Assembly: GCF_003584685.1 (NCBI RefSeq)
Contig: NZ_AP018549.1
Span: 1,364,001-1,428,000 of the forward strand
Source of the DNA: Lactobacillus paragasseri
GTDB taxonomy: Bacteria; Bacillota; Bacilli; Lactobacillales; Lactobacillaceae
DNA length: 64,000 bases
Direction: 5' to 3'
Part shown: in pieces, positions 8,738 through 17,348 of the stretch
Position numbering within the stretch: position 1 is the first letter of the stretch
Layout of the letters: each line of letters opens with the position of its first letter
Notes under the pieces: generated by a model
Database searches by the model: none
What the model was told of the DNA's origin: nothing
What the model saw: the letters and a program-made list of their open reading frames with translations, nothing else
Position numbers and translations under genes: made by a program

Positions 8738-10002
8738 CTATTCATCATCCTAATCTGTCTCATTGCTTCTCGGATACTTTTAGTATATTTGTGATAACAA
8801 AACAAAACTAATCCATCTCGATCATCAGCACTTCTCCCAACTCTTCCTGCAATCTGAACTAAGCTTGGCGTATTATAAATTGGATCATCGGCAGCAAGCA
8901 CAATTACTTGAACATGCTTAAAAGTTACCCCTCGTTCTAAAATTGTTGTCGTCAGTAAAATATCTATCTCTCGCTTGCGAAAGCTAGCAACTTTTGCCTG
9001 TCGATCCTTATCACCTGCATACACACTAATAATCTTACTTGCTTTAAAAATCGAGCTTATATATTCTTCATAAGCCGGTAATTCTTTAATTCGAGGAACA
9101 AATATTAAAAGTGGCTTTTTCATATCAAGAATTTGCTTAATTTGTTTAATCAAAACCGGATGAACTTTTCCCTTATTTGAAATAAAAGACTTAAAAAAAT
9201 ATTTTTCTTTGGGGACTGGTAACAAACCTTGATGAAATCGCCTCTTAAGTAAAGAATAATTTATTGTTTTATTTTTCGCTTGCCTTAATAACTTTGAATC
9301 TGGCGTTGCTGTTAGAAAAAAAGTGCAGCCTGCTTCCTTTACCGCGTTTTCTGCCGCAAAATGCAACATCTTATTTTCATAAAAAGGAAAAGAATCTACC
9401 TCATCAATTACAATTAAGTCAAACGCATGATAAAACTTTAAAAGTTGGTGCGTTGTACAAATAACAAATTGTTCATCACTTATCTCATGATGTTCACGTC
9501 CATGGTATTTGCCAATTTCTACTTTTTCAAAAGCCGCTTGAAAACGTGGAAACAATTCATCAACTACGTCAATTCTTGGAGTAGCAATTGCTATTCGAAA
9601 ACCGCCTTTTAAAACTTCTTCTACTACCTTAAATAGCATTTCAGTCTTACCAGCCCCAGTTACTGCATGAATCAGATGATTACGCCTATCTTTAAAAGAA
9701 TTCACTAATTCCTTGGAGATCAATTCTTGCTGTTCAGTTAGCGTGCCACTCCAGCTTAAAGGCATAAGTACTTTAGGATAATTGACATTCTCAACGTTTC
9801 GTTCTAACTCATCCCCTTCTGTTATTCTTCCTAGCCCAATACACTCTCGGCAATACCGTCGCCCATCTGGTAATTTCGATACTGCTTTGGTGTTACATCG
9901 CTGACAAATTCCATTTATCATTGCAGGAACTTTTGTAGTTTCGCCGTTTATGTTATGGTTATTCTGATCAGATATCCATTGGCGTCCTTTTAATTCGGTC
10001 AT
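8734..10002 (-). CDS. comFA: competence ATP-dependent DNA translocase ComFA
   Basis: DEAD-box-like superfamily 2 ATPase thought to pull transforming DNA through ComEC. 422 residues from the ATG at 10002 (ribosome-binding site AGGGTG, 6 bases away); a GTG at 10011 is an alternative. The N-terminal four-cysteine zinc finger (CQRC...CREC) is at about residues 33-54. Walker A is TGAGKTE near 113, the DEVD box is near 200, and the helicase C-domain ends in QIAGRVGRS near 388. It is divergent from yigZ with only 41 bases between the two starts. Confidence 0.94.
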   Translation of the reverse strand: MTELKGRQWISDQNNHNINGETTKVPAMINGICQRCNTKAVSKLPDGRRYCRECIGLGRITEGDELERNVENVNYPKVLMPLSWSGTLTEQQELISKELVNSFKDRRNHLIHAVTGAGKTEMLFKVVEEVLKGGFRIAIATPRIDVVDELFPRFQAAFEKVEIGKYHGREHHEISDEQFVICTTHQLLKFYHAFDLIVIDEVDSFPFYENKMLHFAAENAVKEAGCTFFLTATPDSKLLRQAKNKTINYSLLKRRFHQGLLPVPKEKYFFKSFISNKGKVHPVLIKQIKQILDMKKPLLIFVPRIKELPAYEEYISSIFKASKIISVYAGDKDRQAKVASFRKREIDILLTTTILERGVTFKHVQVIVLAADDPIYNTPSLVQIAGRVGRSADDRDGLVLFCYHKYTKSIREAMRQIRMMNR

Positions 10003-10043
10003 CAATATCACCCTATGTTAATTACGCATTTGGAGGCGATTTT

Positions 10044-10709
10044 TTGTCATCAAAACCATTAAATTATTTAACAATTGGTAAAACTGGGCAGCATGAGCTA
10101 ATTATTAAGAAAAGTAAATTTATTTGTTCTTTAGCCCGGACTGAAACAGTAGAAGAAGCTCAAGAATTTATTGAACAAGTTTCTAAAAAATATCATGATG
10201 CTACACACAATACTTATGCTTATACTCTTGGATTAAATGATAACCAAGTTAAAGCAAGTGACAACGGTGAACCTTCAGGAACAGCTGGAATTCCAGAACT
10301 AAAGGCTCTACAACTAATGAAGTTAAAGAATGTAACAGCCGTTGTCACCCGATATTTTGGCGGCATTAAGCTAGGAGCTGGTGGCTTAATTCGTGCTTAT
10401 TCGAATTCAGTAACCGAAGCTGCGCAAAATATTGGCGTTGTTAAGTGCGTTATGCAGCAACTAATTCAATTTTCAATTCCATATAACCGAATAGATGAAA
10501 TCAATCATTACTTAGAAGAAAATCGAATTTCAATCGCCAGCCAAAAATATACTACAAATGTCACTATTCAGATTTATTTAGACTTAGATCAAATTCAAAA
10601 AGTTGAAGACAGCTTAATTAATCTATTATCTGGAAAAGTAGAATTTAATAAACTAGATCAAAGATTCAACGAAATTCCTGTTAGTGATTTTAATTTTCAT
10701 GAGCAATAA
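10044..10709 (+). CDS. yigZ: YigZ/IMPACT family protein
   Basis: 221 residues from a TTG start (GGAGG ribosome-binding site, 8 bases upstream). The N-terminal UPF0029 domain shows KASDNGEPSGTAGIPEL near residue 72 and VTRYFGGIKLGAGGL near 104. The C-terminal small alpha/beta domain covers about residues 140-210. In eukaryotes the relative IMPACT acts in GCN2 signalling; the bacterial role is not established. It lies between tagO and comFA, as yvyE does in Bacillus subtilis. It is read opposite to comFA and converges on tagO with a shared terminator. Confidence 0.9.
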   Translation: MSSKPLNYLTIGKTGQHELIIKKSKFICSLARTETVEEAQEFIEQVSKKYHDATHNTYAYTLGLNDNQVKASDNGEPSGTAGIPELKALQLMKLKNVTAVVTRYFGGIKLGAGGLIRAYSNSVTEAAQNIGVVKCVMQQLIQFSIPYNRIDEINHYLEENRISIASQKYTTNVTIQIYLDLDQIQKVEDSLINLLSGKVEFNKLDQRFNEIPVSDFNFHEQ

Positions 10710-10710
10710 A

Positions 10711-10744
10711 AAAAGATTTACGTTAATATCAACGTAAATCTTTT
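10711..10744. terminator. bidirectional terminator between yigZ and tagO
   Basis: A perfect 14-base inverted repeat (AAAAGATTTACGTT / AACGTAAATCTTTT) with a 6-base loop gives a T tail on both strands. It overlaps the last codons and stop of tagO. Confidence 0.9.
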
Positions 10745-11871
10745 TTATCTGGATTCTTTTTATTTAATCGTCTAACCTTTACTTCAGGATCTGCACGTTC
10801 CATTTTATTAATAGTTCGTTGCAAAAAATGCAAAAGTGGCTTATATTTTTCACCTAATAATCCAATAGTTTCAACAAAAAGTTCAACTGCAAACAACAAG
10901 CCCAAAATTAATAACCAAATCCCCCATCTAGGTGAAACTAATGAAAGAAGTGACACAAAAGAAAAAATAAGTGAAATTCCATAAATGGCTAAAACCGTTT
11001 GACGATGTGTCAGTCCCATTCGCATTAACTGATGGTGTAAATGGTGCTTATCAGCCTGAGAAATATTCTTTTTATTCAATTTCCTGCGGATCATTGCATA
11101 TACTGTATCAGTAATTGGAACACCTAAAATAAGGATTGGTACTAATAACGATACAAAAGTTACATTCTTTAGTCCCTTTAAAGAAAATACCGAAATCATA
11201 AAGCCAATATACAGTGCACCTGTATCTCCTAAAAAGATCTTAGCAGGATGGAAATTATATGGTAAAAATCCTAATAAACAAGCTGCGAGCATAATACACA
11301 TAATTGGAACATAGTGCTGCCAACTCTTTAGGAAGAAAAAGCCGACAATTCCCATCGTTACAAGAGAGATCAAAGTAACTCCTGTAGCTAGGCCATCGAG
11401 CCCATCGATTAAATTAACGGCATTAGTTAAAGCTAAAATCCAAAAAATAGTAAGAGGAAAACTCCACCAACCTAGTTGAAGATGACCTAATAATGGCAAA
11501 CTTAATTCTCTAACTTTAATTCCAGCTAAAAAGTAAACAACTAGGGATGCTATAAAGATTCCAAACATTTTTTGTCTGGGTTTTAGTTCTAAAATATCGT
11601 CAATCAATCCAGTCAAAATAATGACACTAGATGCTAGTAATACTGAAAAAAGCTCATGTGTGGGAAAATCTTTCCTTAACAAAACAAACTCTCCAATATT
11701 AAAAGCTACAAAGATCGCTAAGCCGCCAATAGTTGGCATTGGCTTTTTATTAATTCGGCGAGCATTTGGATTATCAACTGCACCTAATACGAAAGCTAAT
11801 TTTCTAATAAAAGGAGTTATAGCAGCAGTAATAATTACTAATAAGAATATTTTTACAATTGTCTGAAACAT
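10729..11871 (-). CDS. tagO: undecaprenyl-phosphate N-acetylglucosaminyl-1-phosphate transferase
   Basis: Polytopic membrane enzyme of the WecA/TagO/MraY family. It links GlcNAc-1-phosphate to undecaprenyl phosphate, the first step of wall teichoic acid and related wall glycopolymer synthesis. 380 residues with about ten membrane helices. Catalytic motifs are DNPNARRINKKPMPTIGG near residue 37, NAVNLIDGLDGLATG near 150, and FLGDTGALYIGF near 213. The histidine-rich loop near 278 (DKHHLHHQLMRMG) matches the family HIHH motif. The C-terminal tail is long and basic. Confidence 0.94.
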   Translation of the reverse strand: MFQTIVKIFLLVIITAAITPFIRKLAFVLGAVDNPNARRINKKPMPTIGGLAIFVAFNIGEFVLLRKDFPTHELFSVLLASSVIILTGLIDDILELKPRQKMFGIFIASLVVYFLAGIKVRELSLPLLGHLQLGWWSFPLTIFWILALTNAVNLIDGLDGLATGVTLISLVTMGIVGFFFLKSWQHYVPIMCIMLAACLLGFLPYNFHPAKIFLGDTGALYIGFMISVFSLKGLKNVTFVSLLVPILILGVPITDTVYAMIRRKLNKKNISQADKHHLHHQLMRMGLTHRQTVLAIYGISLIFSFVSLLSLVSPRWGIWLLILGLLFAVELFVETIGLLGEKYKPLLHFLQRTINKMERADPEVKVRRLNKKNPDKKDLR

Positions 11872-11947
11872 AACAATCTACTTTCTTAAACTTCTTTTTC
11901 TCATTATACCTAGACCCCAATCCAAACACAATAAAGCAATAAACAAA

Positions 11948-11973
11948 AAAGACGAATCTTAAGATTCGTCTTT
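11948..11973 (-). terminator. intrinsic terminator after rny
   Basis: A perfect 13-base inverted repeat (AAAGACGAATCTT / AAGATTCGTCTTT) lies at the rny stop, with TTTTTTG beyond it on the minus strand. Confidence 0.85.
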
Positions 11974-13594
11974 ATTTTGCTATTGCAACAGCACGTTTTT
12001 CTCGAATAACTGTAACTTTAATGTTACCAGGATATTCCATATCTTGTTCAATTTGGTTTCTAATATCATGAGCAAGAATAGTAGTTCGAGCATCTGAAAT
12101 TTTATCAGGTTCGACCATCACTCTTATCTCACGACCTGCTTGAATTGCATATGCTTGTTTTACGCCAATATGTCCTTTAGCTATTGTTTCCAGTTGCTCT
12201 AAACGACGAATATAATTCTCTAGAGATTCGCTTCTAGCACCCGGACGAGCTGAAGAAATTGTATCAGCGGCCACAACTAGTTCTGCAATAAATGATAATT
12301 TAGGAACATCATCGTGGTGAGCAGCAATCGCATTCACAACCAAATCTGGTTCATGATATTTCCGTGCAAGTTCAACACCAATTTCTACATGGGAACCTTC
12401 AATTTCATGATCAATTGACTTCCCAATATCGTGTAATAATCCTGCGCGTACCGCTATTTTTTCGTCTAAACCAAGTTCAGCAGCCATCACACCAGTTAAT
12501 TTGCCTACTTCAATAGAATGAGACAAAACATTTTGTCCATAAGACGTACGATACTTTAAGCGTCCCAAAATTTTTACTAATTCTGGATGCATCTTATGAA
12601 TTCCAAGTTCCATTAAAGCACTCTCTCCAGCTTCGTAAATGTCATCATTCACTTCTTTACGAGCTCGATCAACCATTTCTTCAATCCGTGCTGGGTGAAT
12701 TCGACCATCCTTAATCAAACGCTCTAATGCTCTTTTTGCAATTTCACGTCTAATTGGATCAAAACCACTTAGGACTACTACATCCGGTGTATCATCAATA
12801 ATCACATCTACACCAGTTAAAGCCTCAAATGAGCGAATATTTCTACCTTCACGGCCAATGATACGACCTTTCATATCATCATTTGGTAAATTAACTACTG
12901 AAACAGTCTTTTCCGAAACTGTATCAGCTGCACTACTTTGAATTGCATCGACAATTACTTTACGAGCAAAATGATCCGCTTTTGCTTTAGCAAGTTGATT
13001 ACTTTCTTCAATCATTTCTGCTCTCTCTTTAACCAGTTGGTCGGAAAGCTTGTCTAAAACGATCTTTTTAGCATCTTCTTGACTTAACTCTGCAACTTCA
13101 TAGAGCTTTTGCTCTCGCTCGGTCACTAATTGATCAGCTCTTTTTTCTTTTTCTAAAACTTGAGCCTGCAATTTTTTAATTTGGTTTTCTTTTTGTGTGA
13201 GTTGTGAATCTTTTTGATCCAGCAAACTATCTTTATGATCAATAGCATCTTCACGTTGCAGTAAGCGATTTTCTTGTCTAGAAACTTCTTGTCGCCGCTC
13301 ATTCAATTCATTATCTACTCTTTCACGATAATGATGAATTTCTTCTTGTGCTTCCAAGATCTTTTCTTTTTTGGCATCAGCTGCAGCTTTTCTCATCGCT
13401 TCTTTTTGAGAAGCAAGATCAGCCTCTACCGCTTTAGCCTTACTTTCTGCATCTGCCAAGATGTGTTTTGCATCATGGGCTGCATTCTGAGCTTGAGTCT
13501 CCCATTTATTCTTACGAAGACTATAACCCGCACAACCTCCAACTAAGACAGAAACAATAGCGACAGCAACAGGAACTAAAATTGTATTTATCAT
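11972..13594 (-). CDS. rny: ribonuclease Y
   Basis: Membrane-anchored endoribonuclease that starts mRNA decay in Firmicutes. 540 residues. It has an N-terminal membrane helix (about residues 4-24), a long coiled coil rich in Gln, Lys and Glu (30-200), and a KH domain ([20 protein letters not shown], about 236). An HD phosphohydrolase domain follows, with [17 protein letters not shown] and the metal-binding HD pair near 388. It follows recA on the same strand, separated by a terminator, as in Bacillus subtilis. Confidence 0.96.
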   Translation of the reverse strand: MINTILVPVAVAIVSVLVGGCAGYSLRKNKWETQAQNAAHDAKHILADAESKAKAVEADLASQKEAMRKAAADAKKEKILEAQEEIHHYRERVDNELNERRQEVSRQENRLLQREDAIDHKDSLLDQKDSQLTQKENQIKKLQAQVLEKEKRADQLVTEREQKLYEVAELSQEDAKKIVLDKLSDQLVKERAEMIEESNQLAKAKADHFARKVIVDAIQSSAADTVSEKTVSVVNLPNDDMKGRIIGREGRNIRSFEALTGVDVIIDDTPDVVVLSGFDPIRREIAKRALERLIKDGRIHPARIEEMVDRARKEVNDDIYEAGESALMELGIHKMHPELVKILGRLKYRTSYGQNVLSHSIEVGKLTGVMAAELGLDEKIAVRAGLLHDIGKSIDHEIEGSHVEIGVELARKYHEPDLVVNAIAAHHDDVPKLSFIAELVVAADTISSARPGARSESLENYIRRLEQLETIAKGHIGVKQAYAIQAGREIRVMVEPDKISDARTTILAHDIRNQIEQDMEYPGNIKVTVIREKRAVAIAK

Positions 13595-13678
13595 ATCTTT
13601 TACTATCGCCTTTTTTATAGAATTATTTCACACATTATTAATAATAAAAGTATCCGGAAGTGATGTCAATCATACAAA

Positions 13679-13706
13679 AAACCTTGACTTTTAAAAGCCA
13701 AGGTTT
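13679..13706 (-). terminator. intrinsic terminator after recA
   Basis: On the minus strand AAACCTTG and CTTTT pair with AAAAG and CAAGGTTT around one mismatch, followed by TTTTTGTATG. Confidence 0.75.
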
Positions 13707-13721
13707 AACTGTATTTGTTTA

Positions 13722-14816
13722 CTAGTTTTTTTTACTTTTCTCATTGGAAGCATCATCTTTTACCGCTGCTGCTTCCTTCTCCTGCTTTATTTTTTCGGGG
13801 TTTTCACGCTCTTCAATAGCTTTAGCATCAATTCCATATGCTTTACGCACTTTTTCTTTTACTTCATCATACACATCTGGATGTTCTTCAAGGTACTGCT
13901 TAGCATTCTCACGTCCCTGACCAATTCGATCATCACCGTATGAATACCATGAACCAGCCTTCTTAATGATATCCTTGTCAGCAGCCATATCAATTAATTC
14001 ACCAGTTTGAGAAATTCCTTTACCGTACATGATATCAACTTCTGCCACTTTAAATGGTGGAGCAACCTTGTTCTTAACAACCTTTAGCTTAACACGGTTA
14101 CCAATTACATCGGATCCTTGCTTGATCTGTTCTGCGCGACGAACTTCTAATCGAATAGTAGAGTAGAACTTTAAAGCGCGACCACCAGGAGTAGTTTCTG
14201 GATTTCCAAACATCACACCAACTTTTTCACGAATTTGGTTAATGAAAACGGCGATTGTCTTCGTCTTAGAAATATTTCCAGAAAGTTTCCGCAAGGCCTG
14301 ACTCATTAATCTCGCCTGTAAACCAACGTGAGAGTCTCCCATATCACCATCAATTTCAGCTCGTGGTACTAATGCAGCAACTGAATCCACAACCAAAATA
14401 TCAATTGCACCACTGGCAATCAAAGTATCTGCAATTTGTAATCCTTCTTCACCAGTATTTGGTTGAGATAAAATTAATGAATCAATATCTACACCTAATG
14501 CCTCAGCATAAGCCGGATCCATAGCATTTTCAGCATCAATGTATGCAGCCGTTCCGCCACGCTTTTGAACTTCTGCAACAGCATGAAGTGCTACTGTAGT
14601 TTTACCAGAACTTTCTGGTCCATATACTTCAATAATTCGTCCACGTGGATAACCACCAACTCCAAGAGCAGCATCTAAAGCTAGTGAACCGGAAGGAATA
14701 GTGGAAATTTGAGTGTCTACTTTTTCACCCATACGCATAACTGCGCCTTTTCCAAAGTCTTTTTCAATCTTCTTTAAGGCAATGTCTAAGGCCTTCTTTT
14801 TATCATCTTTAGCCAA
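13722..14816 (-). CDS. recA: recombinase RecA
   Basis: ATP-dependent strand exchange in homologous recombination and coprotease for LexA cleavage in the SOS response. 364 residues. Walker A (GPESSGKTT) is near residue 66, and Walker B is [15 protein letters not shown] near 140. DNA-binding loops L1 and L2 are near 157 and 195-210 ([20 protein letters not shown]). The C-terminal tail after residue 330 is charged and Lys/Glu-rich. The ribosome-binding site is AAGGAGG. A LexA-type box and a good promoter lie upstream. The gene cinA, commonly just upstream of recA in Firmicutes, is absent here. Confidence 0.98.
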   Translation of the reverse strand: MAKDDKKKALDIALKKIEKDFGKGAVMRMGEKVDTQISTIPSGSLALDAALGVGGYPRGRIIEVYGPESSGKTTVALHAVAEVQKRGGTAAYIDAENAMDPAYAEALGVDIDSLILSQPNTGEEGLQIADTLIASGAIDILVVDSVAALVPRAEIDGDMGDSHVGLQARLMSQALRKLSGNISKTKTIAVFINQIREKVGVMFGNPETTPGGRALKFYSTIRLEVRRAEQIKQGSDVIGNRVKLKVVKNKVAPPFKVAEVDIMYGKGISQTGELIDMAADKDIIKKAGSWYSYGDDRIGQGRENAKQYLEEHPDVYDEVKEKVRKAYGIDAKAIEERENPEKIKQEKEAAAVKDDASNEKSKKN

Positions 14817-14844
14817 ATCTCTTCCTCCTTATTCATTTATAATA

Positions 14845-14874
14845 ATTATACTTGGTTTGACTACCTAAAAGCAA
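14845..14874 (-). promoter_or_regulatory. recA promoter
   Basis: On the minus strand the -35 TTGCTT (14874-14869) is 18 bases from a perfect -10 TATAAT (14850-14845). Transcription would start about 20 bases before the recA ribosome-binding site. The SOS box lies just upstream of the -35. Confidence 0.7.
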
Positions 14875-14882
14875 GAGAAATA

Positions 14883-14896
14883 CGAACTAGCGTTCA
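14883..14896. promoter_or_regulatory. LexA/DinR SOS box upstream of recA
   Basis: CGAACTAGCGTTCA matches the Gram-positive SOS box core GAAC-N4-GTTC exactly, with one outer base off the symmetric CGAAC-N4-GTTCG. It sits 8 bases upstream of the recA -35, as expected for damage-inducible recA. No lexA gene is in the window. Confidence 0.75.
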
Positions 14897-14947
14897 TATA
14901 TATTTCTCTAATTTTTATTACGCAAACTAACTTTATTTTTTTCAAAA

Positions 14948-14971
14948 AAAAGAAGCATTTCTGCTTCTTTT
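14948..14971 (-). terminator. intrinsic terminator after pgsA
   Basis: A 10-pair stem (AAAAGAAGCA / TGCTTCTTTT) with a 4-base loop is followed on the minus strand by a run of T. It ends the ftsK...rodZ-pgsA unit. Confidence 0.85.
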
Positions 14972-14975
14972 CATT

Positions 14976-15539
14976 TTAAATTTCACCTTTAAATACATCG
15001 CCACTTTGCTTAAAGTAATCATAACCTGAGTAAATTGTAAAGATTAAGCAAATATACAATAAAATGGTACCGATGCAGTAAACGTCACCAAGCAATAAGA
15101 AAATGATGGACAACATTTGCGTAGTTGTTTTAATCTTACCTGGCATTTTGGCAGCTAAAACTTGGCCTTTATTCTCAGCTAAAATCAAGCGTAAGCCAGT
15201 AACAGCCAATTCACGACAAACAATAATAGCCACTACCCACGCAGGTGCTAGATTTAAAGAAATTAAAAATACAAAAGCAGTCATTGTTAGCATCTTGTCT
15301 GCTAATGGGTCAGCAAATTTTCCAAAATTGGTTACCAAATTTCTTGAACGAGCGATATGACCATCTAAAAAGTCAGTTATTGATGCCACTGCAAAAATCA
15401 CTGCAGCTAATACATGAGACCAGTAAATATGTGCACCTAAAACAATTGCACCACCAGCCGGCCAGTTAAAAATTAAAACTAGCATAAAAACTGGAATCAT
15501 AAAAATTCTAAACATAGTTAATTTATTTGGTAAATTCAT
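14976..15539 (-). CDS. pgsA: CDP-diacylglycerol--glycerol-3-phosphate 3-phosphatidyltransferase
   Basis: Integral membrane enzyme that makes phosphatidylglycerol phosphate, committing CDP-diacylglycerol to the main anionic phospholipid. 187 residues with several membrane helices. The CDP-alcohol phosphatidyltransferase motif D-G-x2-A-R-x8-G-x3-D-x3-D is complete in LDGHIARS...GKFADPLADK (about residues 63-85). The start overlaps the rodZ stop in TAATG, so the two are translationally coupled. Its product is also the lipid donor used by Lgt, encoded in this window. Confidence 0.96.
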   Translation of the reverse strand: MNLPNKLTMFRIFMIPVFMLVLIFNWPAGGAIVLGAHIYWSHVLAAVIFAVASITDFLDGHIARSRNLVTNFGKFADPLADKMLTMTAFVFLISLNLAPAWVVAIIVCRELAVTGLRLILAENKGQVLAAKMPGKIKTTTQMLSIIFLLLGDVYCIGTILLYICLIFTIYSGYDYFKQSGDVFKGEI

Positions 15540-16561
15540 TAACGGTTACTTTGACCTCCATTATTTTGATTGGTATTCGTTTGCCCTTGAGTATTTTGAG
15601 TGTTTTGAGTGTTTTGAGTACCTTGTTGATTTTGCTGTGTCTGCGTATTCACATTATTCGTAGTAGTAGAACTTTGAGTAGTTGCGCTACTTTGTTGAGT
15701 ACTAGTAGTTTGACTATTTTGTCCACTAAAAGTAAATCTGACAGTCATTGGTGAAGCAGGATTCGTTGAATTATGGACATTCACCTTCTTACCAGCTAAA
15801 GTCAAAGTAGTCGAAACGCTATTACCCATTTGCACAGAAACACTATTTACATTCTGCGGTAATTGAACTGAATGCTTACCGTTTGCCTTTAATGTTCCTT
15901 GCCAAACTGAAGAACCATTAACTAAAATTTGTGCCCAAACTTCATTCTTAGTGGTGCCTAAAGTTAAAGTACGGTCATCTTTCATCCCGCTAACACGATA
16001 ACTATTATTACCTAAACTAGCAATTTTAACTTCTGAAGTCTTAGACTTTGGAGTTGATTTCTTCTTTGATGAAGTTTTAGATTTTGAAGATTTAATACGA
16101 GAAGAAGAAACAGTTACGTTCTCAGCTTGATTTGCTGATTGCTGATTAGTTCCAGTAAAGAAACGAGTATAAACAATATAAACTACCAAAATTACTAAAA
16201 CAACACCAACTACGGTTGCAATCTGAGGTAGGTAACTACGCCACATTCCTTTACGACTATTTGTAGTTTCTTTAATTTTCTCACTTTTATTGTCGATGGA
16301 GTTTTCAACGTATTCCTCAGGCTTTGCTTCAGGAACCTCTGATTTATAGTCCGCTAATAGTTCTTTACCATTAAGACCAACCACATCGGCGAATTGTCTA
16401 ATAAAGGCTCTAACATAAAAATCTCCTGGCAATTGATCAAAATCATTATTTTCGATTGCTGTAAGATATCTACGCTGAATCTTTGTTATTTTTTCAACAT
16501 CTTCAATTGACATGCCCTTTGCCTTACGAGCACTGCGTAATTTATCTCCAATATCTGCCAT
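15539..16561 (-). CDS. rodZ: RodZ-like helix-turn-helix membrane protein
   Basis: 340 residues. The cytoplasmic N-terminal HTH_25 domain is at residues 1-75 (MADIGDKLRSARKAKGMSIE...). One membrane helix follows at about 110-130, then an extracytoplasmic Ser/Lys-rich linker and a DUF4115 beta domain (about 175-270). The tail is Gln/Asn/Thr/Ser-rich. RodZ links the cell-elongation machinery to the cytoskeleton in rod-shaped bacteria. The position ymfI-rodZ-pgsA matches Bacillus ymfM. The last 65 residues are low complexity, with repeated Asn-Thr-Gln units from a 9-base tandem repeat that could vary in length. Confidence 0.88.
   Translation of the reverse strand: MADIGDKLRSARKAKGMSIEDVEKITKIQRRYLTAIENNDFDQLPGDFYVRAFIRQFADVVGLNGKELLADYKSEVPEAKPEEYVENSIDNKSEKIKETTNSRKGMWRSYLPQIATVVGVVLVILVVYIVYTRFFTGTNQQSANQAENVTVSSSRIKSSKSKTSSKKKSTPKSKTSEVKIASLGNNSYRVSGMKDDRTLTLGTTKNEVWAQILVNGSSVWQGTLKANGKHSVQLPQNVNSVSVQMGNSVSTTLTLAGKKVNVHNSTNPASPMTVRFTFSGQNSQTTSTQQSSATTQSSTTTNNVNTQTQQNQQGTQNTQNTQNTQGQTNTNQNNGGQSNR
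15587..15622 (-). repeat. 9-base tandem repeat in rodZ 3' end
   Basis: Four copies of TTGAGTGTT or close variants (TTGAGTATT, TTGAGTGTT twice, TTGAGTACC) encode Asn-Thr-Gln steps in the tail of RodZ. Looser repeats flank it. Confidence 0.8.
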
Positions 16562-16619
16562 AATATCCTCTCAACTTTTTGCAATAATTCAAATATGAGT
16601 ATACCAAACTAATCAACCA

Positions 16620-17348
16620 TTAAACAAGCCAGCCACCATCAACATAAATAGTTTGGCCAGTCAAATAGTCTGAACGTTTATCAAGTAAGTTTTCTACCCA
16701 AAAAACTATATCACTAGGTTCAGCTAATCTCCCTGCGGGAATTTCATTTTTTACTTCATTTAAAGTTTCTGCATCAAAAATTGCATTCATTGGTGTATCA
16801 ACTGCCCCAGGAGCAATCACGTTTACCGTCAAATGAGCTGATGCGACTTCACGTGCATATCCTTGTGCAAAGCTAGATAAACCACCCTTACTGGCACTAT
16901 ATACGCTTTCTAACGCACCTGCTTGGCCGCCATATACCGAGCCAATGAAGATAATACGTCCATGTTTTCTTTTTAAAAGCTGTGATTCTAAAAGAGAAGT
17001 GATCTTTATTGGCACTAATAAATTAATTTGCATAATTTTTTCTATTTGAGTCAATTCTTGACTACCAAGGAATTGATAGTTAGTTATCCCTTGAGTGAAA
17101 ATAGCCGCATTTAATGGTAAAAGGCTAGCGACTGTAGTTTTAATTACTTCATCTTCAGCCAAGAAATCTAACTTTAAAGGAAAGAATTCTTGACTTGGAT
17201 ATTTATCAATAAACTCTGCCACCATTTTTTCAGCTTCTTGACTGCTATGATTAAAGTGAATGTATAAAGACCAGCCTTTTGCAGCAAGCTGGGCTGCAAT
17301 GGCCTTACCAATTCCTCCTGTTGCACCAAAAACTATTGCACGTTTCAT
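16620..17348 (-). CDS. ymfI: short-chain dehydrogenase/reductase, FabG-like
   Basis: 242 residues of the classical SDR family. The NAD(P)-binding motif GATGGIG is at residues 8-14, and the catalytic Ser is in IGSVYGGQAG near 140. Tyr and Lys are in YSASKGG near 152, and the C-terminal signature is LTGQTIYVDGG. The true substrate is unknown; annotation as 3-oxoacyl-ACP reductase is by similarity only. The stop of ymfH abuts its start by one base, and the cluster ymfF-ymfH-ymfI-rodZ is conserved in Bacillus subtilis, supporting one operon. Confidence 0.85.
   Translation of the reverse strand: MKRAIVFGATGGIGKAIAAQLAAKGWSLYIHFNHSSQEAEKMVAEFIDKYPSQEFFPLKLDFLAEDEVIKTTVASLLPLNAAIFTQGITNYQFLGSQELTQIEKIMQINLLVPIKITSLLESQLLKRKHGRIIFIGSVYGGQAGALESVYSASKGGLSSFAQGYAREVASAHLTVNVIAPGAVDTPMNAIFDAETLNEVKNEIPAGRLAEPSDIVFWVENLLDKRSDYLTGQTIYVDGGWLV

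Noticed and set aside
13274-13546. 90-codon plus-strand frame in rny
   Set aside because: Lies opposite the coiled-coil region of RNase Y, whose biased composition leaves long antisense frames open.
15587-15700. Repeat cluster considered as a CRISPR or intergenic repeat
   Set aside because: The units are 9 bases long, have no spacers and are in frame within rodZ; it is a coding tandem repeat. No CRISPR array was seen elsewhere.
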